Shown: positions 39,901-48,143 of the stretch, one piece after another
Position numbering within the stretch: position 1 is the stretch's first letter
Layout: each line of letters starts with the position of its first letter
From: Sediminihabitans luteus
GTDB lineage: Bacteria; Actinomycetota; Actinomycetes; Actinomycetales; Cellulomonadaceae
Assembly: GCF_002797595.1 (NCBI RefSeq)
Contig: NZ_PGFE01000001.1
Location: forward strand, 992,001 to 1,056,000
DNA: 64,000 bases
Reading direction: 5' to 3'
Notes under the pieces: model-generated
The model's database searches: none
What the model was told of the DNA's origin: nothing
What the model saw: the letters and a program-made list of their open reading frames with translations, nothing else
Position numbers and translations under genes: made by a program

Positions 39901-41997
39901 TCAGCGGTCGGGGTGCTCGACCCGGTCGTCGCGCTCCTTGAGCTGCGCGAGCATCTCGTTGTACTGGTCCATCTCGACGTCGCCGTCGCGATCGACGCGG
40001 CGGTCGCGACGGCGCGCCTCGCGCTCGTCGGACCGCGACCACGACAGCGCCACGACGAGCGCGAGCGCGAGCGTCGGGATCTCCCCGATGCTCCACGCGA
40101 TGCCGCCGCCCTTCTGCTGGTCGGCGATCGCGCTCGGCCCCCAGGGGCGGCCCATGAGCCCGAACCAGTCGGCGACGAGCAGCTCGTTGCTCATCATGAG
40201 CGTCACGCCGAAGAACGCGTGGAACGCCATGGTCGCGAGCAGCAGGAGCAGCCGCTGCGGGTAGCCGAGGCGCGCCGGCCCGGGGTCGATCCCGATGAGC
40301 GCGTTGACGAACAGGTACCCGGCGAGCGTGAAGTGCGTGATCATCAGCACGTGGCCCACGTAGGTCGTGAGCGCGTACTCGAACGCGGGCGTGTAGTAGA
40401 AGACGATCATCGAGCCCGCGAAGTTCACGCCCGCCACGACGGGGTGCGCGACGAAGTGCCCGAACTTCGAGTTCACGAGGCCGAGCGTCCACTCGCGCGG
40501 GCCCTTCGAGCCGTCGCGGCGCGCGGCGTTGGCGCGCAGGAGCAGCGTGACCGGCGCGGAGAGCACGAGGAAGATCGGCACGATCATCGCGAGCGTCATG
40601 TGCTGGATCATGTGACCGCTGAACAGCACGTGCCCGTAGACGGCGGCACCGCCGTTGGTCGTCCACAGCAGCACGAGCATCCCGGCGCACCAGAACACCG
40701 CCCGCTGCCACGGCCACGCGTCGCCGCGACGGCGCAGACGCCGCACCCAGCGCAGGTAGACGACGATCCCCGCGACGCACACGAACGCCCACAGCAGGTC
40801 GATCTGGACGCCGAACGCCCACCCGGCCGCGGACGGCTCGGGCGGCAGCTCGTGACCGGTGACGACCTCGGCGGGCGTCGGGTCGACGAACGGGTCGTCG
40901 GGGATGGGCGGGGCGGTCGAGCCGAGCGCGACGGCGACGCCCGAGACCGCGCCCATGACGAGCAGCTCGACCGACACGAGCCGCCAGAACAGCCGCGTGG
41001 TGACCTTCTCGACGCCCGAGCGCTCGGCCTTGGCGAGCGACCCGAGGCCGCGCATGCGCCGGATCACGGACTCGCGGTGCACGAACCCGAACGTGCCGAG
41101 CACGACGAGCAGCACGGCCTTGACGATCAGCAGCTCGCCGTAGCGCGTGCCGAGGTCGGCGAGGTTCTCGACGCGGATGAGCGCGTTGGCGACGCCTGAG
41201 ACGCCGACGGCGACGTAGCACCACAGCGCGATGCCGGAGTACCGGGAGACCGCGTCGGTGAACTGCTTGCGCCCGATCGCCCCGCGCACGCGGCTCACCG
41301 CGAGGCCGCCGAGGCCGCCGATCCACAGCGCGGCGCCCGCGAGGTGCAGGAACATCGACGAGATCGCGATCTCGTGGTTGGCCGCGCCCGAGGCGTGCCC
41401 CGTGCTCGCCTGGACGCCGATCGCGACGAGCGCGAGCAGCCCGGTCACGAGCGCCCCGTTGGGCGTGCGGATGGCGAGCGCGACGGCCGAGGTGGTCGCG
41501 GCGACCACGATGATCGCGAGGTACGTCTGCCCGAGCGCGATCTGGGTGACGAACTGGCCGAGCTGGTCGCCGAACGACGACGCGGTCACGGGCGTGCCGG
41601 AGATCGACGAGTACCGCAGCACGAGCTGGACGACGGTCAGCACGGCCCAGGTCGCGGCGGCGACGCCCGCGGTCGCGAGGGCGCGCGCGAGCGGGCGGCC
41701 GGGCGCGAGCACGAACGCGCCGAGCGCGAGCGAGCCGATCGTCACGGACGCCGCGAGCTCGGTCAGCACGGTCGAGATCGGCAGGCCGATGCGCGCGAAG
41801 GTGCCGGGGTCGACGAAGGTCGCCTCGAGCGCCCCGGAGAACGCGCCCGCCGCGAGCACCGCGAGCACGGCCACGAGGACGGCGCCCGGCCCTGCCGCGA
41901 CGAGCCACCAGGGCGTGCCGGGGGCGACGAGCGGGTCGCGCGTGCGCGCCCCGGAGGTCGTGGACGTCGCGCTGGGACGCGAGGCGGTGGAGGTCAC
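39901..41997 (-). CDS. CopD-CtaG fusion membrane protein (copper import / cytochrome oxidase assembly)
   Basis: 698 residues with about 15 membrane helices. The N-terminal half is CopD-like (HLAGAALWIGGLGGLAV, RYSGIALWCYVAVGVSGVANAL, and LIVKAVLLVVLGTFGFVHR); the C-terminal half is CtaG_Caa3-like (FWCAGMLVLLWTTNGGAAVYGHVLFSGHMIQHM, FFGVTLMMSNELL) with conserved His residues that may bind copper. This fusion is common in actinobacteria and is thought to supply copper to cytochrome oxidase. GTG start. The cytoplasmic tail is charged. No oxidase genes lie in the window. Confidence 0.92.
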   Translation of the reverse strand: MTSTASRPSATSTTSGARTRDPLVAPGTPWWLVAAGPGAVLVAVLAVLAAGAFSGALEATFVDPGTFARIGLPISTVLTELAASVTIGSLALGAFVLAPGRPLARALATAGVAAATWAVLTVVQLVLRYSSISGTPVTASSFGDQLGQFVTQIALGQTYLAIIVVAATTSAVALAIRTPNGALVTGLLALVAIGVQASTGHASGAANHEIAISSMFLHLAGAALWIGGLGGLAVSRVRGAIGRKQFTDAVSRYSGIALWCYVAVGVSGVANALIRVENLADLGTRYGELLIVKAVLLVVLGTFGFVHRESVIRRMRGLGSLAKAERSGVEKVTTRLFWRLVSVELLVMGAVSGVAVALGSTAPPIPDDPFVDPTPAEVVTGHELPPEPSAAGWAFGVQIDLLWAFVCVAGIVVYLRWVRRLRRRGDAWPWQRAVFWCAGMLVLLWTTNGGAAVYGHVLFSGHMIQHMTLAMIVPIFLVLSAPVTLLLRANAARRDGSKGPREWTLGLVNSKFGHFVAHPVVAGVNFAGSMIVFYYTPAFEYALTTYVGHVLMITHFTLAGYLFVNALIGIDPGPARLGYPQRLLLLLATMAFHAFFGVTLMMSNELLVADWFGLMGRPWGPSAIADQQKGGGIAWSIGEIPTLALALVVALSWSRSDEREARRRDRRVDRDGDVEMDQYNEMLAQLKERDDRVEHPDR

Positions 41998-42030
41998 GGG
42001 TCCAGGGTAGGGGTCGGGCAGGTGTGCGCC

Positions 42031-42597
42031 CTACCCCTCGTCGGGACCGGATCCGTGAGGTTCTGCACCGTCCGTCGCTCCCGGCAACCGCCTGGCGCCC
42101 GCGCCCTCGTCGCCGAGCGCGTCGCCGGGGTTGACCAGCGTGCACCGCCGCAGGGACAGGCAGCCGCAGCCGATGCAGCCCGCGAGGTCGTCCCGCAGCG
42201 CCTCGAGCGCGGTGATGCGCGCGTCGAGGTCGGCCCGCCAGGCGCGCGTGAGGCGCTGCCAGTCCTTGGCGCGGGGGTCGCGGTCGGTCGGGAGCGTCTC
42301 GAGCGCGGCCCGGATGCGCGCGAGCGGGATGCCGACGCGCTGCGACGCCCGCACGAACGCGACCCGTCGCAGCGTGCTGCGCGCGTAGCGCCGCTGGTTG
42401 CCCGGCGTGCGCCGGGACACGATCAGCCCCTGCCGCTCGTAGAAGTGCAGCGCCGAGATCGCGACGCCGCTGCGCGCGGCGAGCTCGGCGGGCGTGAGCT
42501 CGGTGCGCCCAGGATCGACGTGCGCCGCCCTCGTCGCCCTGTCGTCGCTGGTCAACGGCTTCCCCCGGCCTCGCGGACTCCCCTTGACCTCAACCAT
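42031..42597 (-). CDS. soxR: Redox-sensitive MerR-family regulator SoxR
   Basis: 188 residues. MerR winged helix (about 34-100, LTPAELAARSGVAISALHFYERQGLI), dimer helix, and the [2Fe-2S] cluster motif CIGCGCLSLRRC near residue 140 (C-x2-C-x-C-x5-C). Oxidation of the cluster by redox-active compounds activates target promoters. The ATG at 42597 lies inside the SoxR-like box, so translation may really begin at TTG near codon 16 (after GGGGGAAG); both starts are possible. It is divergent from the MFS gene, its likely target. Confidence 0.92.
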   Translation of the reverse strand: MVEVKGSPRGRGKPLTSDDRATRAAHVDPGRTELTPAELAARSGVAISALHFYERQGLIVSRRTPGNQRRYARSTLRRVAFVRASQRVGIPLARIRAALETLPTDRDPRAKDWQRLTRAWRADLDARITALEALRDDLAGCIGCGCLSLRRCTLVNPGDALGDEGAGARRLPGATDGAEPHGSGPDEG

Positions 42598-42614
42598 AGT
42601 CGAGGTTCAAGACT
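42584..42614 (+). promoter_or_regulatory. SoxR-type promoter with 19-bp spacer
   Basis: Plus strand: TTGACC (42584-42589), 19-base spacer, AAGACT (42609-42614). The spacer contains most of the dyad CCTCAAC-CATA-GTCGAGG (42588-42605), close to the SoxR box CCTCAAG...CTTGAGG. It should drive the MFS gene when SoxR is oxidised. Confidence 0.65.
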
Positions 42615-42656
42615 GATGAAGCCCCGCGCCCGCGGGTCCACGACGTCAGGAGACCC

Positions 42657-44141
42657 ATGACCTCCCACGCCCGCGACACCGACACCGGCACCGCGCCCGG
42701 CACCGCGCCCGACACCGGCGCGCACGCCGACGCAGCCCCGCAGACCCCGGGCGCTCCCCCACCGACCACCGCCCCGCGCGGCACCCTCCTCGGACTCGTC
42801 GCCCTCGTCGTCCTCGCCGCGTTCGAGACGCTCGGCGTCGCGACCGCGATGCCCGCCGTTGCCGACGACCTCGACGGGCTCTCCCTCTACGGGCTCGCGT
42901 TCGCGGGCACGATCGCGGCGAGCGTCGTCGGCCTCGTCCTGGCGGGGCCGTGGTGCGACCGCGTCGGCCCGCGCGCGCCGATGCTGGCCGGGCTCGGCGG
43001 CTTCGCCGCGGGTCTCGTCGTCGCCGGGCTCGCCCCGACCATGACGACGTTCCTCGCGGGCCGCACCCTCCAGGGGCTCGGCGGCGGCGTCTTCTGGGTC
43101 GCGGTCTACGTGCTCGTCGGCCGCACGTGGGCGCCCGCGGAGCGCCCGCGCGTCTTCGCGCTCTTCTCGGCCGCGTGGATCGTGCCGTCGCTCGTCGGCC
43201 CGGCGCTCGCGGGCCTCGTGGTCGAGCACGTGGGCTGGCGCTGGATCTACCTCGGGGTCGCGGTCGCGATGGTCCCGCTCGTCGCGCTGGTCCTGCCCGC
43301 GCTGCGGACGTCGGACGCCGCCCCCGCGGCCCCGGCCGACGCGGCCTCGACCCGCGCTGCGGTGGGCCGCGTCGGGTGGTCGGTCGCCGCTGCGGGCGGT
43401 GTCGCGCTGCTGCACCTCGCGGGGTCGTGGACCGGGACGACGCGCGTCGCGGGACTGCTCGTGGGCGCGCTGCTCGTGGCCGTCGCGACTCCGAGGCTCC
43501 TGCCGCGCGGCACGTTCCGGGCGGCGCGCGGCCTGCCGGCCGTCGTCACGGTCCAGGCGCTCGTCAGCGCGGCGTTCGTCGGCGCCGAGGCCCTGATCCC
43601 GCTGCTGCTGACGACCGAGCGCGGCTACTCGGCGCCGTTCGCGGGGCTCGTGCTGACGGCGGGGGCGCTCGGCTGGTCGGCGGGGTCGTGGGCGCGCCAG
43701 CGCTGGACCGCGCGATGGAGCGCGCCGACGTTCCTGCAGGCGGGCGGGGCGGTGCTCGCGCTCGGCGTGGCCGGCAGCGCCCTGCTCGTGAGCTCCGACG
43801 TCCCCGTCGCCGCGGGCGTGACGGCCTGGGTGCTCGCGGGCGTCGGCATGGGCGTGGTGAGCCCGACGCTCTCGGTGCTCGCGCTCGACCTCGCTCCTGC
43901 GGGCGGGCAGGGCGACGCGTCGTCGGCGCTGCAGGTCGGGGGCGCGCTCGCGCAGGCGACGGCCCTCGCCCTGACCGGCTCGCTCGTGTGGGCGCTGCGC
44001 GACGTCGTCCCGGCCGGGTATCTCGCGGCGTTCGTGGTCGTGCTGGTCCTGGGTGCCGCGGGGGCGGCGCTCGGCGGCAGGGTCGCACCCGGCGCGGCTC
44101 AGCGCGCGAGCGCGGGCAGGGCCTCGACGCCGGCGTCGTAG
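42657..44141 (+). CDS. MFS transporter, probable SoxR-controlled exporter
   Basis: 494 residues, about 14 membrane helices. The sequence has the drug-exporter features AFETLGVATAMPAVADDL, loop CDRVGPRAPMLAG and the motif C-like stretch AAWIVPSLVGPALAGLVVE. A disordered 37-residue N-terminus precedes helix 1. AGGAG lies before the ATG. The 3' end overlaps the convergent CbiX gene by 43 bp. SoxR regulons in actinobacteria mostly serve redox-active metabolites and their export, so a role in exporting such compounds is plausible. Confidence 0.88.
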   Translation: MTSHARDTDTGTAPGTAPDTGAHADAAPQTPGAPPPTTAPRGTLLGLVALVVLAAFETLGVATAMPAVADDLDGLSLYGLAFAGTIAASVVGLVLAGPWCDRVGPRAPMLAGLGGFAAGLVVAGLAPTMTTFLAGRTLQGLGGGVFWVAVYVLVGRTWAPAERPRVFALFSAAWIVPSLVGPALAGLVVEHVGWRWIYLGVAVAMVPLVALVLPALRTSDAAPAAPADAASTRAAVGRVGWSVAAAGGVALLHLAGSWTGTTRVAGLLVGALLVAVATPRLLPRGTFRAARGLPAVVTVQALVSAAFVGAEALIPLLLTTERGYSAPFAGLVLTAGALGWSAGSWARQRWTARWSAPTFLQAGGAVLALGVAGSALLVSSDVPVAAGVTAWVLAGVGMGVVSPTLSVLALDLAPAGGQGDASSALQVGGALAQATALALTGSLVWALRDVVPAGYLAAFVVVLVLGAAGAALGGRVAPGAAQRASAGRASTPAS

Positions 44142-44914
44142 CGGTCGAGCACGACCGCGGTCAGGCGCGGGTCGGGCGCGAGGGCGTCGCTGACGACGTC
44201 GGCCCCGGCCTCGCGCAGCCGGTCGAGGAAGAACCCGGGGGCGAGCAGGTACGACGCGACGACGACCCGTGCGGCCCCGGCCTCGCGCGCCGCGGCGACG
44301 GCCTCGCGCACGCTCGGGCGTGCCATCGACCCGTAGCCCACGACCACGGGCTGCGGGATCGCGGCGGCGAGCGCGTCGCGCACGGCCTCGACGTCGCGCG
44401 AGGCGCGCTCGTCGCTCGACCCGGCCGCGGCGAGGACCACGGTGTCGGACGCCGCGAGGCCCGCCGCGTCGAGACGGTCGCGCAGGATCTCGACGAGCCT
44501 CGCGTCGGGCCCCAGCGCGGCGGTGCGGACGGCGGCCCCGGCGTCGGCCCCGCGCGAGGCCACCGCCTCGGTGACGTCGACGTGGACGTGGAACCCGGCC
44601 GAGAGCAGGAGGGGCACGACGACCGCGTCGGCCACCGTCGCGCCGTCCGCGGCGTCCGCGGCGTCGTCCGCGGCGCCGTCCACAGCACCGTTCACGACGC
44701 CGGCCCCGGCGTCGTCCGAGGCCGGACCGCCCAGCACGACCTCGCTCACGACGTCGCCGACCTCGGGCTGCTGCACGTCCACGAACGCCTCGCGCACGTC
44801 GAGCGCGGGCCGGGCCGCGCGCACGTCGTCGAGCAGCGCGCGGATCGCGGCCTGACCGGCGGGGTCGGCGGTCCCGTGGGAGCAGCCGACGAGGACGGGG
44901 GTCTGCGTGCGCAC
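44099..44914 (-). CDS. Sirohydrochlorin chelatase (CbiX-like)
   Basis: 271 residues, two tandem CbiX domains. Metal-binding His residues appear in VLVGCSHGTADPAG and LLLSAGFHVHVDVTEAV; the second half (VVVGYGSMARPSVREAV and SYLLAPGFFLDRL) lacks the equivalent His, as usual for two-domain forms. It inserts Fe or Co into sirohydrochlorin for sirohaem or cobalamin. GTG at 44914 is chosen because GGAG lies seven bases upstream; an in-frame GTG ten codons earlier is an alternative. An Asp/Ala-rich insertion (about residues 62-92) is unusual. Confidence 0.85.
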   Translation of the reverse strand: MRTQTPVLVGCSHGTADPAGQAAIRALLDDVRAARPALDVREAFVDVQQPEVGDVVSEVVLGGPASDDAGAGVVNGAVDGAADDAADAADGATVADAVVVPLLLSAGFHVHVDVTEAVASRGADAGAAVRTAALGPDARLVEILRDRLDAAGLAASDTVVLAAAGSSDERASRDVEAVRDALAAAIPQPVVVGYGSMARPSVREAVAAAREAGAARVVVASYLLAPGFFLDRLREAGADVVSDALAPDPRLTAVVLDRYDAGVEALPALAR

Positions 44915-45056
44915 GGCGACTCCAGGGGTCTCGGGGAGCCCCACGGTAGCGCGACCACGGCGCCGTTTTCACCCCGGACGTCGGGCACGTTCACCCTGTC
45001 CAGGGCCGGAATCCCAGGGCTACGATGCGATCACCTGCACACGACGGGAGCGCGCT

Positions 45057-45368
45057 GTGGGCACCAACGACACCGGTTCGGGCGGTGCTGACGGCACGTC
45101 GGGTGCTGACGGCACGGGCGCCGGACCGCCGACGCGCTGCCGCGCATGCGGCTGGGACCTGGGCGAACCACCCTGGACCGCACAAGGCCCGACCCGGACG
45201 ATCTGCGACTGCTGCGGCGCCGAGTCCGGCGTCGACGACGTCCCGGTCGAGCGCGCCCGCGACTACCGGCGCCGGTGGATCGAGCGCGGTGCCGAGTGGT
45301 TCGACCCCGAGGTGCGCCCGGCCGACTGGGACCTCTACGACCAGCTCACGCGCCTCGGCCCGGCCTGA
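45057..45368 (+). CDS. Small zinc-ribbon-like hypothetical protein
   Basis: 103 residues. A Gly/Thr/Ala-rich start is followed by two CxxC pairs, TRCRACGWDLG and ICDCCGAESG, 17 residues apart, which should bind one zinc; the C-terminal half is charged (YRRRWIERGAEWFDPEVRPADWDLYDQ). Similar small proteins occur in many bacteria and have no known function. A GTG start follows GGGAG. The gene faces the E2 gene convergently across short tandem repeats. Confidence 0.75.
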   Translation: MGTNDTGSGGADGTSGADGTGAGPPTRCRACGWDLGEPPWTAQGPTRTICDCCGAESGVDDVPVERARDYRRRWIERGAEWFDPEVRPADWDLYDQLTRLGPA

Positions 45369-45380
45369 CCCGAGCCGGGC

Positions 45381-45405
45381 CAAGCCAAGCCAAGCCAAGC
45401 CAAGC
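45381..45405. repeat. (CAAGC)5 microsatellite
   Basis: Five perfect CAAGC units just after the zinc-ribbon gene. Pentanucleotide tracts of this kind are prone to slippage. Confidence 0.8.
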
Positions 45406-45411
45406 CGACAA

Positions 45412-45445
45412 GACTCAGGACCAGACGAGACTCAGGACCAGACGA
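45412..45445. repeat. Tandem duplication of the E2 gene's 3' end
   Basis: GACTCAGGACCAGACGA occurs twice in tandem; the second copy contains the E2 stop codon, so the last codons and stop of the E2 gene are duplicated directly downstream of it. Confidence 0.8.
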
Positions 45446-46955
45446 GCGCCTGCGCCGGGTCCTCGAGCACGCGCGCGACGTCCGCGAGCACGCGCGACCC
45501 GAGCTCACCGTCCACGAGCCGGTGGTCGACGCTCAGCGCGAGCTGCGTGACCCAGCGCTTCTTGATCTTGCCCTTGTGCACCCAGGGCTGCTCGCGGATC
45601 GCGCCGAACGCGAGGATCGCGGCCTCGCCGGGGTTGAGGATCGGGGTGCCCGTGTCGATCCCGAACACGCCCACGTTGGTGATGGTGATCGTGCCGTCGC
45701 TCATGTCACGCGGCGTGGTGCGCCCCGCACGGGCGGTCGCGGTGAGGTCGGCGAGGCCCTGCGCGAGCCCCTTGAGGTCGAGCGCGTGCGCGTCCTTGAC
45801 GTTCGGCACCACGAGCCCGCGCGGCGTCGCGGCCGCGATCCCGAGGTTCACGTAGTGCTTGTAGACGATCTCCTGCGCCGCCTCGTCCCAGCTCGCGTTG
45901 ATCTCCGGGTGCCGGTTGACCGCGATGAGGAGAGCCTTCGCGGTGATGAGCAGGGGCGTGACGCGCACGTCGGCGAACTCGCGGTCCTCGCGCAGCCGGG
46001 CCACGAGCCGCATGGTGCGCGTGACGTCGACCGTCGCGAACACCGTGACGTGCGGGGCCGTGAACGCGCTCGCGACCATCGCCTCGGCCGTGCGCTTGCG
46101 CACCGACCGGACGGGCACGCGGGTCTGGCGGCCGTCCTCCGTGACGCCGCCGGCCTCGCGCCACGGCTCGGACTCGTCGTAGGTCGCGAGCTCGCGCGCC
46201 TCGGCGCGCGCCTGGTGCGCGAGAACGTCCTCGCGCGTGACGATCCCGCCCGGGCCGGTCGGGTCGATGCTCGCGAGGTCGACCCCGAGGTCCTTGGCGA
46301 GCTTGCGCACGGGCGGCTTGGCGAGCACGCGCCCCTGGTCCCCCGCGGTCGTCGCCGGTGACGCGGACGCCGCAGCCGGGGTCCCGTGGGCGGCCGACGA
46401 CGTCGCGGGCGGGGTCGCGGCAGCAGGTGTGACGGCCGCGGCCGGAGCGGTCAAAGGCGCACCGGGAGCAGGCGCAGCGGTCGACGGCGCAGCGGCCCGG
46501 CGCGGACGGCGCCCGGTGCCGTGCTGCGCGGTGCCGTACCCGACGAGCACCGCGCCCGACCCTGCGTCCGCGCCCGACCCGGCGTCCGCGGCCGACCCGG
46601 CGTCCACGGCAGGTGCTGCACCGCCGCTCGAACCTGCGCCGCCGCTCGAACCTGCACCATCGGCCGAGCCTGCGCCGGCAGCGCCGCCCGCGCCGTCCGC
46701 GGGCCCGTCGCCCTCGGTCTCGATCGTGATGATCGGCACGCCGACCTCGACCGTGACGCCCTCCTCGACGAGCAGCGCGGTCACGGTCCCGGACCACGGC
46801 GACGGCAGGTCGACGAGCGACTTCGCGGTCTCGATCTCGACGATCGTCTGGTTGACGGTCACGACGTCGCCGGGCGCGACGAGCCACCGCACGATCTCGG
46901 CCTCGGTCAGGCCCTCACCGGCGTCGGGGAGTCGGAACTGCTGCTGCGTGGGCAC
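45432..46955 (-). CDS. 2-oxoacid dehydrogenase E2 component (dihydrolipoamide acyltransferase)
   Basis: 507 residues. Lipoyl domain (about 5-80) with the lipoylated Lys in VEIETAKSLVDLPSPW; an Ala/Gly/Ser-rich linker of about 130 residues; peripheral-subunit binding domain (about 210-250, KPPVRKLAKDLGVDLASIDPTGPGG); catalytic domain with the HxxxD motif LSVDHRLVDGELGS. The sequence type is that of branched-chain/pyruvate complexes. It transfers the acyl group to CoA. GTG start after GGAG. It is last in E1 alpha-E1 beta-E2; no E3 gene is in the window. Confidence 0.93.
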   Translation of the reverse strand: MPTQQQFRLPDAGEGLTEAEIVRWLVAPGDVVTVNQTIVEIETAKSLVDLPSPWSGTVTALLVEEGVTVEVGVPIITIETEGDGPADGAGGAAGAGSADGAGSSGGAGSSGGAAPAVDAGSAADAGSGADAGSGAVLVGYGTAQHGTGRRPRRAAAPSTAAPAPGAPLTAPAAAVTPAAATPPATSSAAHGTPAAASASPATTAGDQGRVLAKPPVRKLAKDLGVDLASIDPTGPGGIVTREDVLAHQARAEARELATYDESEPWREAGGVTEDGRQTRVPVRSVRKRTAEAMVASAFTAPHVTVFATVDVTRTMRLVARLREDREFADVRVTPLLITAKALLIAVNRHPEINASWDEAAQEIVYKHYVNLGIAAATPRGLVVPNVKDAHALDLKGLAQGLADLTATARAGRTTPRDMSDGTITITNVGVFGIDTGTPILNPGEAAILAFGAIREQPWVHKGKIKKRWVTQLALSVDHRLVDGELGSRVLADVARVLEDPAQALVWS

Positions 46956-47039
46956 GGGGTGCTCCTGTTCCTGGGTCGGGTCGGGTCGGGTCAGGACGGT
47001 CGGGACGGTCGGGACGGTCGGTTCGTGACGGCGACGCGC

Positions 47040-48143
47040 TCAGTACGTGAACGCGCGGTCGACGGCGTCGAGGATCCGGTCGACGCTCGGCAGGTAGTCG
47101 TGCTCGATCTTCGCGACCGGGTACGGCGTGTGGAACCCGCCGACGCGCAGCACGGGCGCCTCGAGCGAGTAGAAGCACTCCTCGGTCACGCGCGCGGCGA
47201 CCTCGGCGCCCGAGCCGAGGAACGTGGGCGCCTCGTGCACCACGACGCAGCGTCCGGTGCGGCGCACGCTCGCGGTCACGGTCGCGGTGTCGAGCGGCGA
47301 GATCGAGCGCAGGTCGATCACCTCGACGCTGCGCCCCTCGGCCGCGGCGGTCTCGGCGGCCTTGAGCGACACGTGCACCGCGGGTCCGTAGGTCACGAGC
47401 GTGAGGTCCGTGCCGGGTCGGACGACGCGGGCCGTGCCGAGCGTCGAGCCCGCGGCTGAGGACGCGACCGCGGAGCCGTCGTCCGACACCGTGCTGCCCG
47501 ACGCTGCGCCGTCCGACGCTGCGCCGCCGACCGGGGCGCCGAGGCTCAGGTCGACCTCGCCCTTGTCCCAGTACCGCGCCTTGGGCTCGAAGAACAGGAC
47601 GGGGTCGGGCGAGGCGATGGCCTCGCGGATCATCGTGTAGGCGTCCTGCGGGGTCGAGGGCGAGACGACGCGCAGGCCGGCGGTGTGCGCGAACAGCGCC
47701 TCGGGGCTCTCGCTGTGGTGCTCGACCGCGCCGATGCCGCCGCCGAACGGCACGCGGATCACGACGGGCAGGTTCAGGCGCCCCTTCGACCGGTTGTGCA
47801 GCTTCGCGAGCTGCGTCGTGATCTGGTCGTACGCGGGGAAGATGAACCCGTCGAACTGGATCTCGCACACCGTGCGGTAGCCGCGCAGCGCGAGGCCGAT
47901 CGCGGTGCCGACGATCCCGGACTCGGCGAGCGGGGAGTCGACCACACGGTCCTCGCCGAAGTCCTTCTGCAGGCCGTCGGTCACGCGGAACACGCCGCCG
48001 AGCGCGCCGATGTCCTCACCCATGAGCATGACCTTGGGGTCGTGCTCGAGCGAGCGCCGCAGGCCCTCGTTGATCGCCTTGCCGAGCGTCAGGGTCTTCA
48101 CCGTGGCCTCCTCGCCGAACGTGCCCTCGTGCGCGGCGCTCAT
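47040..48143 (-). CDS. 2-oxoacid dehydrogenase E1 component, beta subunit
   Basis: 367 residues. Pyrimidine-binding transketolase domain with VMLMGEDIGALGGVFRVTDGL and SPLAESGIVGTAIGLALRGY, then the C-terminal transketolase_C domain (EVIDLRSISPLDTATVTASV). An Asp/Ser/Ala-rich insertion of about 30 residues (around 225-255) before the C-domain is not usual. The ATG overlaps the E1 alpha stop (ATGA). It pairs with E1 alpha to decarboxylate the 2-oxoacid using thiamine diphosphate. Confidence 0.93.
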   Translation of the reverse strand: MSAAHEGTFGEEATVKTLTLGKAINEGLRRSLEHDPKVMLMGEDIGALGGVFRVTDGLQKDFGEDRVVDSPLAESGIVGTAIGLALRGYRTVCEIQFDGFIFPAYDQITTQLAKLHNRSKGRLNLPVVIRVPFGGGIGAVEHHSESPEALFAHTAGLRVVSPSTPQDAYTMIREAIASPDPVLFFEPKARYWDKGEVDLSLGAPVGGAASDGAASGSTVSDDGSAVASSAAGSTLGTARVVRPGTDLTLVTYGPAVHVSLKAAETAAAEGRSVEVIDLRSISPLDTATVTASVRRTGRCVVVHEAPTFLGSGAEVAARVTEECFYSLEAPVLRVGGFHTPYPVAKIEHDYLPSVDRILDAVDRAFTY

